A DNA stretch of 64,000 bases from an uncultured Flavobacteriales bacterium (GCA_946480085.1 CAMLHZ010000002.1:434001-498000); one strand, 5' to 3'; shown: positions 54,357 to 63,985, counted from the first letter of the stretch. A program made the numbers and translations. Notes: generated from the sequence alone by a model not told the origin.

Positions 54357-55615
54357 AAAAAGACAAGAAACACGTTTGGCATCCGTTTACGCAAATGCTA
54401 ACGGCCAAAGAACCTCTTCATATTGTTAAAGCAAAAGATGCTGTTCTTTTTGATAGTGACGGAAAATCGTATATCGACGCAAACTCTTCCTGGTGGGTAA
54501 ATGTTCATGGTCACGGAAACGAACACATAGGAAAAGCAATTTCAGATCAGTTTACACAGCTTGATCACGTAATATTTGCGGGTGCAACACATCCTCAGGC
54601 GATAAGATTAGCTGAACGCATCACAAATATTCTTCCAACCGATTTAACAAAAGTCTTTTTCTCTGACGATGGCTCAACTGCCGTGGAAGTTGCTTTGAAA
54701 ATGGCGTTTCAATATTGGTTCAACAAGAATCAGGTAAAGAAAAGAGTGATTGCAATGGATGGCGCTTATCATGGTGATACTTTTGGAGCAATGTCGATTG
54801 GTCAGCGAGGCGTTTTTAACCGTCCGTTCGAACATTTCTTTTTCGATGTAGATTTCCTGCATTTCCCAACCGACAAGAACGACAAGGACTTGCTGAAGGA
54901 TGCTGAAAAACTTTTGAAAACGGGAGATATAGCTTGTTTGATCATTGAGCCATTGATTCAGGGATCGGCTGGAATGCGTATTTACGATCCAGGTATTTTG
55001 AATCAGTTGGTTGAACTTTGTCGAAAGTACGATGCGTTGGTGATTTTTGATGAAGTGATGACCGGTTGGGGGCGAACAGGGAAGTTGTTTGCTTATAATC
55101 ATTGTTCGGTTGTCCCGGATATCATTTGCGTTTCAAAAGGATTGACAGGTGGAGTTTTGCCTCTTGGATTAACGATTGCAACTGAAGAGATTTACGAAGC
55201 GTTTCTGCATCCGGAAACCAGTAAAGCCTTACTTCACGGACATTCATTTACAGGATCTGCAATGGCCTGTGCTGCTGCAAATGCAAGTTTGGATTTATTC
55301 GAGGAGCAGGAAACGTGGGAGAATATTGAGCGTATAGAGCAACTCCATCATACGTTCCGGTTGGAATTGTCGAAGCTCAACAATGTAAAGCATATTGGAG
55401 TTTTAGGAACAATTGTTCGTTTTGAAATCGAAACAGGTGAGGGGAATACTTATTTTTCCTCTATTCGTGATAAAGCGTATGATTACTTTTTAGAACACGG
55501 ATGTCTCATTCGACCACTTGGAAATGTGATTTACGTGAATCCGCCGTATTGCATTACTGACGAACAATTGGAGAAGGTGTATTCGGTGATTTTAGGGTTT
55601 TTGAAGAGTCTGTAA
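54335..55615 (+). CDS. bioA: Adenosylmethionine-8-amino-7-oxononanoate aminotransferase
   Basis: 426 residues. It makes DAPA from KAPA, usually with SAM as amino donor. Key parts: HVWHPFTQM at the N-terminus (typical of BioA), SSWWVNVHGHGN, FSDDGSTAVEVALKMA, GAYHGDTFGAMS, IFDEVMTGWGRTG, and PLP Lys in ICVSKGLTGGVLPLG (about residue 268). All are intact. It overlaps bioD by 22 bases and ends with a convergent terminator. BioK-type lysine use cannot be excluded by sequence reading. Confidence 0.96.
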   Translation: MARSNELEKDKKHVWHPFTQMLTAKEPLHIVKAKDAVLFDSDGKSYIDANSSWWVNVHGHGNEHIGKAISDQFTQLDHVIFAGATHPQAIRLAERITNILPTDLTKVFFSDDGSTAVEVALKMAFQYWFNKNQVKKRVIAMDGAYHGDTFGAMSIGQRGVFNRPFEHFFFDVDFLHFPTDKNDKDLLKDAEKLLKTGDIACLIIEPLIQGSAGMRIYDPGILNQLVELCRKYDALVIFDEVMTGWGRTGKLFAYNHCSVVPDIICVSKGLTGGVLPLGLTIATEEIYEAFLHPETSKALLHGHSFTGSAMACAAANASLDLFEEQETWENIERIEQLHHTFRLELSKLNNVKHIGVLGTIVRFEIETGEGNTYFSSIRDKAYDYFLEHGCLIRPLGNVIYVNPPYCITDEQLEKVYSVILGFLKSL

Positions 55616-55657
55616 GGTAGTCACCAACTTAACAATATTGCTAATTAGTAAATTTCG

Positions 55658-55701
55658 AAATTTGTGTCGGATTTTAATCATTAGCTAAATCCAACACATT
55701 T
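55658..55701. terminator. Terminator between bioA and the FUSC gene
   Basis: AAATTTGTGTCGGATTT (55658-55674) pairs, with a few mismatches, with AAATCCAACACATTT (55687-55701). It lies between convergent genes. Confidence 0.65.
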
Positions 55702-55743
55702 ATACAAAAACATAAAATTGTGTTCAAGATTGATGATGTTAGC

Positions 55744-57909
55744 TTAAGCTCCTTTTAAAGCATGAATCGTCTCAAACTCAAACGTAATCTTCTCCAATTC
55801 CACTTTCATCTGCTTCAATTCCTCGGTTGCTTTGAATCCAGGTTCCTTCAATAGGTTTTTTATGTGCGACAAGGTTTCTTTTGCCTCAGCAATTTCCATA
55901 AATGCTAACTGCGCACTCATCAATTCAATTAAATGTGAAAGCGTATCGAGTTCTTTTGAAATTGATTCTGTATCAGTATGTTGAAGTATAAATGTTAAAG
56001 AATTTATTTCACGTGTGAGACGAATACACGCACCCACTTGCGCAAAACTGGAATCGACTTTTGTTCGTGCAAATTCCGGCTCTTCGTACATGCGCTGTAT
56101 ACAAGCGAAAACGTCATTATTTGCAGCTTCAGTTATCCGACGATTTCTGATCCATGTAACAGGATGCGTCTTTTTAATGTGTTGTGAAATCACTTGTTTA
56201 AAGTAAGTACCGTTGCTTAACAGGGCTTTCTTTATGAGATTTGGGAAACGTTGATTCTCCCAAACGGGCCAGAACATTGAACTGATCAATAATGCCAATC
56301 CTGCTCCAAGAGAAGTGGAAATCAAACGCCAGCCAATCAACTGCCAGGATGTTTGCTGTGTCATCTGCATCAGAATTACCATCATTATAGTGACAAACAA
56401 AACCCCGATTTTGTAGTTGTTTCGAAGGAAGTACGCGACAAAAAACGAAATGAAGATCAGGATGTATGTGAAGTAATAATGAGGAATTGGAAGAAGCATG
56501 ATGAAGCCTCCAATCAAAATCCCGATAAATGTTCCAAGTATGCGTTCAACACCTTTTTTCTTGGTGGCACCGTAATACGGTTGAATTACAATCAACATGG
56601 TTAATGCAATCCAATGTCCGTGATCAATCTTGAAAAACTTAAAGATGAAAACAGAGAAAGCCATTCCAAGAGCAACACGAACAGCATAATTGAATTGTTG
56701 TGAATTGATGTTGAACATATCCTTCAACAAAACACCCATTTTTCTGGGTTTAAGCCCAAGAATGAATTGATTTAAGGACAATTTGTAATTCTCAAAGTAA
56801 AGCTGTTGTTTGTTATTGTGATTTCCTTCGATCATGTCAATTACTTCAACGATCAAACTATTTGCTTCGTCAAGAATGTGTTTGATATGTCGCATAACAA
56901 CCAATTCTTCATCTGAGAAATTGTTTTCATCTGTTGTTTTTTCGAAGATGGAAATGGCAACTGCAAAACGCTGTTGACGTGTTTTAGCGATCATCAAATC
57001 ATCTGCGCGAAGTGTGAAATTCAGAATGGCAATTCGGGCAGAAACCTGTGAAAGCGCAGAAAGTGTTTTGTAAACAATGGAATAACGCTTGGTAGAGTTA
57101 CTGATGAGATTCAACGCGTGAACTTCGTGATGAAGTGCTTTCAATGTCCCGGCAAACAACGCGCTGTGTCTGCGGATTTCCATCATTTGGTCGTAATGCT
57201 CAGTCTTTATTTTCGTATTGTTCTGACGGGCAAAAAACTCAATCGACTTATCAATTGCTTCACGAATAGCGAGTTCTTTCTTGGTTATTTCTACTTCCGG
57301 CGTTGTTTCTGTTTCCGTTCCGAAGTAATTCACCAATCCATCCAAATAATCGGTACTCGTACTCCAGATCAATGAAACCGAACGTTTTAAAGGGTTACCG
57401 GCAGAAAAAGGAAAGGAAATAAAAATGATGGCAACCGCCCATAGAACACCAATCCAAATGTAATTACCAATAATTAATGCTTCTTCTAAACCAGAAGGCT
57501 GTGTAAGTCCAAAAAGATAGAAGAAACCAACTCCAACACCAATCGAAGAACCGTAATTACTCCAATTGCGGATTAGAGCAGCAAGCATCCCTATGATTGC
57601 CATTCCAATAACAGCAAGGGTTATGGAATCACCGAAAAGCAAACCGACAATTCCGGCAATGTAAATAAGAACACCTTCGATGATTTGAATGATCATTTTA
57701 CGGAAATGTGGTCCGCGGTAGTCGACCATTGTAACCAGATATGCTGCAAATGCCGACCAAATGATTTCGTATTTCATTCCCACATAGAGTGGGAGAACGA
57801 TTAAAGGAACATTAAGGGCTAAAACAACACGAATTGACCAACTCAACGTCGGCTCCAAATATTCCTGTTGAACGATGGTGTTTAACTGTTTTATCGGTTG
57901 AAATCTCAT
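55744..57909 (-). CDS. FUSC family membrane protein (YccS-like)
   Basis: 721 residues. There are two blocks of membrane segments (about 25-180 and 400-530), each followed by a cytoplasmic helical domain, the YccS/YhfK/AaeB layout. The stretch WIALTMLIVIQPYYGATKKKGVERILGT is the family signature in the second block (split by Gly). Such proteins are thought to export aromatic acids or other organic ions; substrate is unknown here. It is read alone or at the end of the small-envelope-protein cluster and has a -7 box of its own. Confidence 0.9.
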   Translation of the reverse strand: MRFQPIKQLNTIVQQEYLEPTLSWSIRVVLALNVPLIVLPLYVGMKYEIIWSAFAAYLVTMVDYRGPHFRKMIIQIIEGVLIYIAGIVGLLFGDSITLAVIGMAIIGMLAALIRNWSNYGSSIGVGVGFFYLFGLTQPSGLEEALIIGNYIWIGVLWAVAIIFISFPFSAGNPLKRSVSLIWSTSTDYLDGLVNYFGTETETTPEVEITKKELAIREAIDKSIEFFARQNNTKIKTEHYDQMMEIRRHSALFAGTLKALHHEVHALNLISNSTKRYSIVYKTLSALSQVSARIAILNFTLRADDLMIAKTRQQRFAVAISIFEKTTDENNFSDEELVVMRHIKHILDEANSLIVEVIDMIEGNHNNKQQLYFENYKLSLNQFILGLKPRKMGVLLKDMFNINSQQFNYAVRVALGMAFSVFIFKFFKIDHGHWIALTMLIVIQPYYGATKKKGVERILGTFIGILIGGFIMLLPIPHYYFTYILIFISFFVAYFLRNNYKIGVLFVTIMMVILMQMTQQTSWQLIGWRLISTSLGAGLALLISSMFWPVWENQRFPNLIKKALLSNGTYFKQVISQHIKKTHPVTWIRNRRITEAANNDVFACIQRMYEEPEFARTKVDSSFAQVGACIRLTREINSLTFILQHTDTESISKELDTLSHLIELMSAQLAFMEIAEAKETLSHIKNLLKEPGFKATEELKQMKVELEKITFEFETIHALKGA

Positions 57910-57926
57910 AGAATTGTCCCTTGCGA

Positions 57927-57934
57927 CAAAGGTA
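57927..57934 (-). promoter_or_regulatory. -7 box of the FUSC gene
   Basis: On the minus strand TACCTTTG, 17 bases before the ATG at 57909. Confidence 0.5.
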
Positions 57935-57994
57935 CAAATGCAATGTGGGTTTCTGTCTTATGGAAACGTGAAAAGTCCTTAAAATTTGAGCTTT

Positions 57995-58534
57995 TTACGT
58001 TGAGATAATTCTAAAAACAGTTCTTCTATTCAGTTGATTCAGTTGTTCGAATAACTTTCTATCAGCTTTAAATTGAACAACAAATTTTTCGGTTAGCAGG
58101 TAAGATTCTTTGGTTTGTAACTCTCTTGGCAGCAGTAAATAAACAGGATTCTCATTAGTTAAAAGAAACGGTTTCCGTTCACCTTGGGAGTTTGTTTTTA
58201 TGTTTTCTGGATTTGCACCAATGTTTTGCAGCCAAGCTTTTATGCCTAAGGCTCGCTGTTCAGTGAATCTCAAATTATACAAAGAATCTCCGCGATAATC
58301 AGTATTGCATTGGATTTCAAAAACAAAACTCGGGTGATTCAAAACAAATGCTTTTATACTATCCATTAAATCTACTGTAGTAGAATCAATTAGCATTCGT
58401 TGATCTGGGAAGAATCGAATTGGAAGATCAATTTCCTGCCCAGCATAAAACGTTGTGTCTGAAAGCCTGAAGTTCTTTGTTTGGGTGAAGGAATTAAAAC
58501 TTAGAAGGAACAGAAAAGGAAGGAGTAATTTCAT
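57995..58534 (-). CDS. OmpA-like domain protein, divergent
   Basis: 179 residues. A signal peptide (KLLLPFLFLLSFNSFTQ) precedes a region that follows the OmpA-like order: LIDSTTVDLMDSIKAFVLNHP, EIQCNTDYRGDSLYNLRFTEQRA, IGANPENIKTNSQGERKPF. The peptidoglycan-contacting Asp and Arg positions (TDYRGD, EQRA) are present. No membrane barrel is attached, so it is a small periplasmic peptidoglycan-binding protein. It is part of a leftward cluster of small envelope genes. Confidence 0.72.
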   Translation of the reverse strand: MKLLLPFLFLLSFNSFTQTKNFRLSDTTFYAGQEIDLPIRFFPDQRMLIDSTTVDLMDSIKAFVLNHPSFVFEIQCNTDYRGDSLYNLRFTEQRALGIKAWLQNIGANPENIKTNSQGERKPFLLTNENPVYLLLPRELQTKESYLLTEKFVVQFKADRKLFEQLNQLNRRTVFRIIST

Positions 58535-58588
58535 GGTTGTATTTACTTTAAATGTTTTGATTGAGTAGAAGTAAACAATTGAATTCCC

Positions 58589-58924
58589 TTATCCAAACAG
58601 AGCAGGTCCACTCATCGAATAAAGAAATAAACTGATAAACAAATCCGAAACTGTTATAGCCATTAAAAATGTATAAAAGGTAGAATTGTAGAGCCTGGTC
58701 TCCTTTCGGAATGTAAGAAGGTAAGTTAAAGTGCATAAAACCATCAGTAGACTTGGACCGTAATAAATCAAATCCAAGCGAGCAATGCCTGTTTTCCCGA
58801 AATCTTCAAGCATCCATTTTTGCAAAAGTTCAATTCCGTAGAAGATATCGTATAACCCAATTATTCGAACTGCTATTGCCAAAAGAACAATAACCATAAG
58901 AATCAGGTGGAATTTGCTTTTCAT
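58589..58924 (-). CDS. Small membrane protein of unknown function
   Basis: 111 residues with about three membrane segments (7-26, 54-72, 80-103). It begins MKSKFHLILMVIVLLAIAV and ends SMSGPALFG. No family is recognised. Its ATG directly follows the last base of the lipoprotein gene upstream on the same strand, so the two are co-translated in one operon. Confidence 0.65.
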   Translation of the reverse strand: MKSKFHLILMVIVLLAIAVRIIGLYDIFYGIELLQKWMLEDFGKTGIARLDLIYYGPSLLMVLCTLTYLLTFRKETRLYNSTFYTFLMAITVSDLFISLFLYSMSGPALFG

Positions 58925-59539
58925 TTACTTATTCAGAAACTTCTTGAAATCAAAACCTTCCATGTAAGCGATTTTCCAACTACCGTCCTCCAAAACAGCT
59001 TTCATTTCGTTCTTGAAGTTGTTGCCGTGAGTCCAGATGAAAAACGCTTCATTGTCGTCAATCATTAACTTCTCAATGTGAAGTGTTTTCCAATAGTCTT
59101 CTGAAGGTGTGTCCTGACAATTGCACCAGGGACTCGAATCATTTCCGTAGGGAGGCATTTCACCAACAAAGTATTCGATCGTTCCATTTCTGAGGTCTTT
59201 GTCGATTTCCAATGCAATTTCATTGTAATTATCTATGAATTCAGTAGAGAAGAAGTTGGTTTTCTTAAGTTGTTCCAATCGACGCTTGTGCTCTTGAATG
59301 TTCAATTTCACGTATTTGTCTTCCGACTGATTGGGAAGAACATCAAAATCATAAGCCTTCATTCCTTCGGTTTCATACCATTCATAAAGCTCACTAACTA
59401 GTTTTTCAAGGCTCTTTGTCTCCTTCTGAAAATCAACTTGTGGGTGTTGTTTGTCATCGGGATTTGAGTTTGGTGTATTCTGATTACAGCTGAATAGCGT
59501 AAGTCCAAATAGCAGTATAGATAGTTTGATTGTTTTCAT
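58925..59539 (-). CDS. Predicted lipoprotein, DUF3828-like outline
   Basis: 204 residues. The leader LSILLFGLTLFSC has a lipobox. The mature part has an alpha-beta outline with KLVSELYEWYETEGMKAYDF, SPWCNCQDTPSEDYWKTL (two Cys), and a final strand pair, AVLEDGSWKIAYMEGFDFKKFL. The ending and size recall DUF3828-type proteins, but I am not certain. It lies 3 bases after the Kelch protein and abuts the small membrane protein gene. Confidence 0.6.
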   Translation of the reverse strand: MKTIKLSILLFGLTLFSCNQNTPNSNPDDKQHPQVDFQKETKSLEKLVSELYEWYETEGMKAYDFDVLPNQSEDKYVKLNIQEHKRRLEQLKKTNFFSTEFIDNYNEIALEIDKDLRNGTIEYFVGEMPPYGNDSSPWCNCQDTPSEDYWKTLHIEKLMIDDNEAFFIWTHGNNFKNEMKAVLEDGSWKIAYMEGFDFKKFLNK

Positions 59540-59542
59540 TTG

Positions 59543-60709
59543 TTAGATTTTCTCAAGCCTTAAATTAACATGTTTTCCGTTGTGATTAATTCTCATGATG
59601 TAAAATCCTGAAACCAACTCGTTAATGCGCGTGAATCCTGAAAAGTCCGTATTTGTTTCTAAGATCATTTTCCCGTCTAATGAATAAATACTCACTTCAC
59701 ATTCTGGTTGAGAAACAACATTGAATCCAGAATTACTTGGATTTGGAAAAACAATTGTCTCACTAAAAGGAATAGATGCGGAAGATAGTTTGTAGAATTC
59801 ATTCGTTTTTGTGCCGTCTTCTTTCAAGCCCGTTCCCAAATAGAAATCATTGCCAATCACAAAACCTGACGAACCTCTTAATCCTTCCGTTCCAATGGGA
59901 TTCATCTGTCTCCATTCTCCAGAATAATCATATTGATAACTGTCGTTTTGAAATACTGAGCTTTCATTCATTCCGCCACAAACCATTGCTGTAACACCGT
60001 TTGAAAGAGCAGTTCCGTATGATCGTAAACCTCCAGGAAAAGTAAGCTCTCTCCAGGAATTTTGACTCGGATTGAACTCGAACCAGGAAGATGAATAGGT
60101 GATAGGGCTAACTGAAAATCCTTCACCGAATATGATTTTATTCAGGATAGGAAAGGCCAGAACGCTTCGATTTCCGCTAGACTGATAATGTGCAATCAAC
60201 GACCATTCGTCTGTTTTTTGATTGTATTTCCATAAATCAGACAGAGTAGAATCGAGGTTGGTACCCAAACCAAAATAGCCTGAACCGTTTAGAGAAGTTG
60301 CTGTAGCATCCCAGCGAGAAAATCCGGTAAAATTGTTCAATTGTGTCCAGATGTCAATGCTTTCATTATACTCCCAAACATCATTTAAAGGAGTTCCGAA
60401 TTCTGAATAACCACCAATCAGGTAAGCCTTATTTTCGATGGTAAAAACACTGGAATATTGTCGTTTTGTTCCTGGAAACTCTGCTTTTTCTGTCCAAGTA
60501 TTGTTTTCAGGATTGTAGCAAAACAATTTGTTGCTTTCAGAATAATCAGATCCATCAGCTGTTCCAGTCACGAAAAAGCCAAGATTGTTGAGTGAAAAAG
60601 CAATGCCATCGTCTCTCCCGGCAGAGGGAAGAGGCGCAATTGGAATCCATTCCTGTGAGAAAGAATAGGTGGTAAAAATCAAAAATAGTAGTGAAATGTA
60701 TTTCGACAT
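59543..60709 (-). CDS. Kelch-repeat protein with T9SS type A sorting domain
   Basis: 388 residues. A signal peptide ends near SFSQ. Five or six Kelch-type beta blades follow: NKLFCYNPENNTWTEKAEFP, NDVWEYNESIDIWTQLNNF, SDLWKYNQKTDEWSLIA and similar. The last 75 residues are the Por-type sorting domain: FPNPSNSGFNVVSQPECEV, LDGKMILETN, and LVSGFYIMRINHNGKH. It is secreted through T9SS and probably attached at the cell surface, with a binding rather than enzymatic role. Ligand unknown. Confidence 0.88.
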   Translation of the reverse strand: MSKYISLLFLIFTTYSFSQEWIPIAPLPSAGRDDGIAFSLNNLGFFVTGTADGSDYSESNKLFCYNPENNTWTEKAEFPGTKRQYSSVFTIENKAYLIGGYSEFGTPLNDVWEYNESIDIWTQLNNFTGFSRWDATATSLNGSGYFGLGTNLDSTLSDLWKYNQKTDEWSLIAHYQSSGNRSVLAFPILNKIIFGEGFSVSPITYSSSWFEFNPSQNSWRELTFPGGLRSYGTALSNGVTAMVCGGMNESSVFQNDSYQYDYSGEWRQMNPIGTEGLRGSSGFVIGNDFYLGTGLKEDGTKTNEFYKLSSASIPFSETIVFPNPSNSGFNVVSQPECEVSIYSLDGKMILETNTDFSGFTRINELVSGFYIMRINHNGKHVNLRLEKI

Positions 60710-60738
60710 GGAATCAAAACGAAGAGTACTCCCAATTA

Positions 60739-61065
60739 TTACTTACAATCCGACTTCTTCACCCATTTGTATCTGATTCCACGGATGAACAGCTCTCTTT
60801 TGTCAGGATCCCATTTCCCAAAGGAAGTCATGATACCATTGTATGTGTGGCAGATATCGTATGTTTCTTCGTTTGGAACAATTGTCACCTTTTCCCCGTT
60901 TTTCGGAACAAGCGCTTGATATAAAGCCTCTGATGAATTGAATTTACTATCGCAGGAAATTTCCACCTGATTCCCTGTGCTGTTTTCATAAATTCCACTG
61001 AATTCTTTGGTGTCAACGTGACAAGAGGAGAGAAGTAATAAGAACGGTAAAACGTATTTCCACAT
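60739..61065 (-). CDS. Small predicted lipoprotein
   Basis: 108 residues. The leader YVLPFLLLLSSC ends in a lipobox. The mature part contains three further Cys (CDSKF, YDICHTY, KKSDCK) and the stretch GIMTSFGKWDPDKRELFIRG. No family is recognised. It is 9 bases after the YitT gene and 29 before the Kelch gene in the same direction. Confidence 0.62.
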   Translation of the reverse strand: MWKYVLPFLLLLSSCHVDTKEFSGIYENSTGNQVEISCDSKFNSSEALYQALVPKNGEKVTIVPNEETYDICHTYNGIMTSFGKWDPDKRELFIRGIRYKWVKKSDCK

Positions 61066-61074
61066 ATTGAAGAA

Positions 61075-62049
61075 TTAATGCTTTAGAGGTCGTTTCTTGA
61101 TCATTCCGCCTCTGGTGTCCTTCACACTATTCATTACCACAAAAGCATGGGGCTCAATCTTCTCAATTTCAAGGTTTAGCTTATTCAGCTCCAACCGTGT
61201 AACGACAGTATAAATAATTTCGACGTCTTCCGTAGCTCCACGTTTCCCAAATCCTTTCTTGCCGCTGTAAACCGTAACACCACGTCCCATTTTGGAAATG
61301 ATCATTTCACGAATTTGGTCCGGACGAGTAGAAACGATAGTAACTCCCATGTATTCCTCAATACCTTCAACGATAAAATCCAATGTTTTCGAAGCTGCTA
61401 AGTAGGTGATCATTGAATACATGGCAATCTCAATTCCAAGGAAATATGCTCCAAAAGAGAAAATGACCACGTTCATAATGATAATTAAATCACCTAGAGT
61501 CGCACCAGTTTTCTTACTTAAGTATATGGCTAAAACTTCGGTTCCATCGATCACAGCTCCACCTCGAACAGCAAATCCAATTCCAGCTCCAAGGAAGAAT
61601 CCACCAAATACCGCAACAAGTAAATTATCGTTGGTCACGTTCGGAAAATGAACGGTCGCCAGAACAATTGATAATCCAGTGATTGCCAGAGCTGTTTTAA
61701 TAGCAAACTCTTTTCCAAGTGTCAAATAACCAAGGAATACGAAAGGGATGTTAATTCCGATGATTAGCCAATACAGTGGAATTTTGGTTAGTGCATGAAT
61801 CAAAAGCGATATTCCGGTTGCTCCACCATCAATGAAGTGATTGGTCAATAGAAATCCTTTGAAACCGAATCCAGCCAGGAAAATCCCAGCACCGATTAGG
61901 AAAAAATCCTTGACATTTCGTTTGGCGATGATTCTAAACTCACGATATGCCTTGGCAAACTGATAATCTGAAAAAGGTTTGATTCCTTTTTTTGACTTTC
62001 TGTTCTTTAGAATGGTTTCGGTAAGAATTCGCTTCAAAAATGGTTTCAT
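61075..62049 (-). CDS. YitT family membrane protein (DUF161 plus DUF2179)
   Basis: 324 residues from the ATG at 62049; a GTG at 62058 would add three residues. Five or so membrane segments with GIFLAGFGFKGFLLTNHFIDGGATGISLLI (family signature, in parts) and RGGAVIDGTEVLAIYLSKKTG are followed by a C-terminal DUF2179 domain (YMGVTIVSTRPDQIREMI, GRGVTVYSGKKGFG). Function unknown; the soluble domain is ACT/PII-like. First gene of a leftward cluster of envelope proteins. Confidence 0.88.
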   Translation of the reverse strand: MKPFLKRILTETILKNRKSKKGIKPFSDYQFAKAYREFRIIAKRNVKDFFLIGAGIFLAGFGFKGFLLTNHFIDGGATGISLLIHALTKIPLYWLIIGINIPFVFLGYLTLGKEFAIKTALAITGLSIVLATVHFPNVTNDNLLVAVFGGFFLGAGIGFAVRGGAVIDGTEVLAIYLSKKTGATLGDLIIIMNVVIFSFGAYFLGIEIAMYSMITYLAASKTLDFIVEGIEEYMGVTIVSTRPDQIREMIISKMGRGVTVYSGKKGFGKRGATEDVEIIYTVVTRLELNKLNLEIEKIEPHAFVVMNSVKDTRGGMIKKRPLKH

Positions 62050-62179
62050 CCTCTGCACATATTTGTTCTCGAACTAAGATAGGCATTCACGATTGATTAG
62101 CCGAAAGGAGAAGGAGAGAATTACCAAATTTTAATAGGATTTTAATATTGTCGAGCCGAAAAATCACTCGAATGACTTA

Positions 62180-62272
62180 CCACGGATGCACAGATTAAAT
62201 GGGCGCTTACCAGTCGCCCAATAACACAAAAGCTCGTCCGGTAGGCGAGCTAAAACATCTGTGTATCTGTGG
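62180..62272. repeat. Branched palindromic element, about 93 bases
   Basis: Outer arms CCACGGATGCACAGAT (62180-62195) and ATCTGTGTATCTGTGG (62257-62272) pair with two mismatches. Inside are two perfect hairpins: GGGCG/CGCCC (62201-62219) and AGCTCG/CGAGCT (62231-62251). The whole folds as a three-way junction. It begins 5 bases after the stop of the aminotransferase gene, so it could end that transcript or be a mobile palindromic repeat. Confidence 0.75.
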
Positions 62273-62277
62273 GAATA

Positions 62278-63474
62278 TTAATCCTTGGTTTCAAAAACGG
62301 CTCTCTGAATAAGTTTTCCAACCTCATGAATTTCATCTTCGGAAATGTTCAATGGTGGTGAAAGTCTGAAACTATAAGGGTGCGACAAAAACCAGAAAGA
62401 GATAACTCCGTATTCCAGTAGTTTGTCTACCACTTTTGCCACACGTTCATCGTTCACCATATCGCAAGCGTACATCATTCCAACTCTTCGAATTTCCAGG
62501 ATTTCATCGATTTCACGCAGATAAGACTCCAACATTGCGCCTAAGCGTTCTACTTCATTGAAATCTATTTCATTTTGAAAAACCTCTAAGGTTCCCCAGG
62601 CAGCAGCATTGATTACCGGATTTCCACCAAAAGTAGTGATGTGCCCAAGCATTGGTGAATGGCTCAATTCAAGCATGTATTCATGCTTCGTAACGAATGC
62701 ACCAATTGGTAATCCACCACCCAAAGCTTTACCAAGTGTTAGAACGTCAGGGATAACTCCGCTGTGCTCGAAAGCGAACATTTTTCCAGATCTTCCCATT
62801 CCGCATTGTACTTCATCGAAGATCAACAGGCAACCAACTTCTGTACAACGATTTCTTAGTGCTAGTAAATATTCAGTTGTGGCCTGACGAACTCCGGCGT
62901 CACCTTGAATAGTTTCTAGAATAACTCCGGCTGTTTTTTCTGTGATTCGTTCTAGATCATCAAAGTTATTTAGAGTGATGAAATTGATGTTTGGAAGTAA
63001 GGGGCGGAAAGCACTTTTCTTTAGCTCATTTGCTGAAACACTTAAAGAACCTTGTGTGTTTCCATGATAAGAACCTTTAAAGGAAATTAATTCTGCTCTA
63101 CCAGTAACGCGTTTTGCTAGTTTTAACGCCGCTTCATTGGCTTCAGTTCCTGAATTTACAGGATAAACAGCATTTAATTGTTCAGGAAGAAAGGAGAGAA
63201 GTGCTTTAGAAAATTCCAAAGTGGCATCCTGAATGAATTCACCGTAAACCATCACGTGCATATACTTCTCCAATTGCTCGTTGATGCGTTTTAAAACTTG
63301 TGGATGACGGTGTCCAACATTCGTTACCCCAACACCTGAAATCATGTCGGTATAACGTTTTCCGTTTTTATCATAAATGAAAATCCCTTCCGCTTTCTCA
63401 ACGTCAATGAGATAAGGAAAGGGATTTGTTTGTCCTAAATGTTTTTTGAAATATGCAATTCTATCTTCAGTCAT
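62278..63474 (-). CDS. Class III PLP aminotransferase (acetylornithine/ornithine type)
   Basis: 398 residues from the ATG at 63474; the longer frame to 63522 overlaps the upstream gene in another frame. The motif order is VNSGTEANEAALKLAKR, GSYHGNTQG, LLIFDEVQCGMGRSG, and PLP Lys in LTLGKALGGGLPIG. The subgroup is that of acetylornithine, ornithine or 4-aminobutyrate aminotransferases; the exact substrate cannot be decided. It overlaps the upstream Spy-like gene by 8 bases. The odd start motif YFKKHLGQTNPFP is typical of Bacteroidota members. Confidence 0.88.
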   Translation of the reverse strand: MTEDRIAYFKKHLGQTNPFPYLIDVEKAEGIFIYDKNGKRYTDMISGVGVTNVGHRHPQVLKRINEQLEKYMHVMVYGEFIQDATLEFSKALLSFLPEQLNAVYPVNSGTEANEAALKLAKRVTGRAELISFKGSYHGNTQGSLSVSANELKKSAFRPLLPNINFITLNNFDDLERITEKTAGVILETIQGDAGVRQATTEYLLALRNRCTEVGCLLIFDEVQCGMGRSGKMFAFEHSGVIPDVLTLGKALGGGLPIGAFVTKHEYMLELSHSPMLGHITTFGGNPVINAAAWGTLEVFQNEIDFNEVERLGAMLESYLREIDEILEIRRVGMMYACDMVNDERVAKVVDKLLEYGVISFWFLSHPYSFRLSPPLNISEDEIHEVGKLIQRAVFETKD

Positions 63475-63985
63475 TTGGCTTTTGATGAGGAGGATGTGGA
63501 GGTCGCCCACCGCCTGGACCATGATGTTCGTCCTTCAGAGCTTCCAACAAATCCTTTTTAAATTCGTGTTCCAAACTTAAGAGTTTTAGTGCACGTTTGT
63601 CTCCAATGACTGCTGAAAATTTAGTCGCATATTCCTTTTTGAGTGCAATTTCTTTGGTCTCGTTGGCAAAAATCTCGTTTAGCTTGTTCTTCGCGTCTTC
63701 GTTAGACATGGTTTCAAAATTTTCATCAACATATTTTTTGATGTCGCGGGAAGCTTTACGCAATTCTTTCATCTTGGCTTCGCATTCGTTGTAAAGCGGC
63801 CAAAACTTAGCTTGTTCGTCCTCCGTTAATTTTAGTTCCGCATTGAAATAAGCGATCTTTAGTTTATCGACCTTATCGTCTTTTTCTTCCTTTTTTGTTT
63901 TGTCGGACTCTGATTTCTCTTGAGCGTATGTCACTGATAATAGTGACGAACCCAAAAGCAATAATCCAAATGCTATCTTTTTCAT
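63467..63985 (-). CDS. Spy/CpxP-like periplasmic protein
   Basis: 172 residues. A signal peptide (AFGLLLLGSSLLSVTYAQ) is followed by a charged stretch, then helices of the type in Spy and in Bacteroidota sigma-factor sensors: LTEDEQAKFWPLYNECEAKMKEL and KEIALKKEYATKFSAVIGDKRAL. A Gly/Pro/His-rich tail (HHGPGGGRPPHPPH) may bind metal. A chaperone or metal-sensing function is inferred. Its stop overlaps the aminotransferase start. Confidence 0.68.
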   Translation of the reverse strand: MKKIAFGLLLLGSSLLSVTYAQEKSESDKTKKEEKDDKVDKLKIAYFNAELKLTEDEQAKFWPLYNECEAKMKELRKASRDIKKYVDENFETMSNEDAKNKLNEIFANETKEIALKKEYATKFSAVIGDKRALKLLSLEHEFKKDLLEALKDEHHGPGGGRPPHPPHQKPND

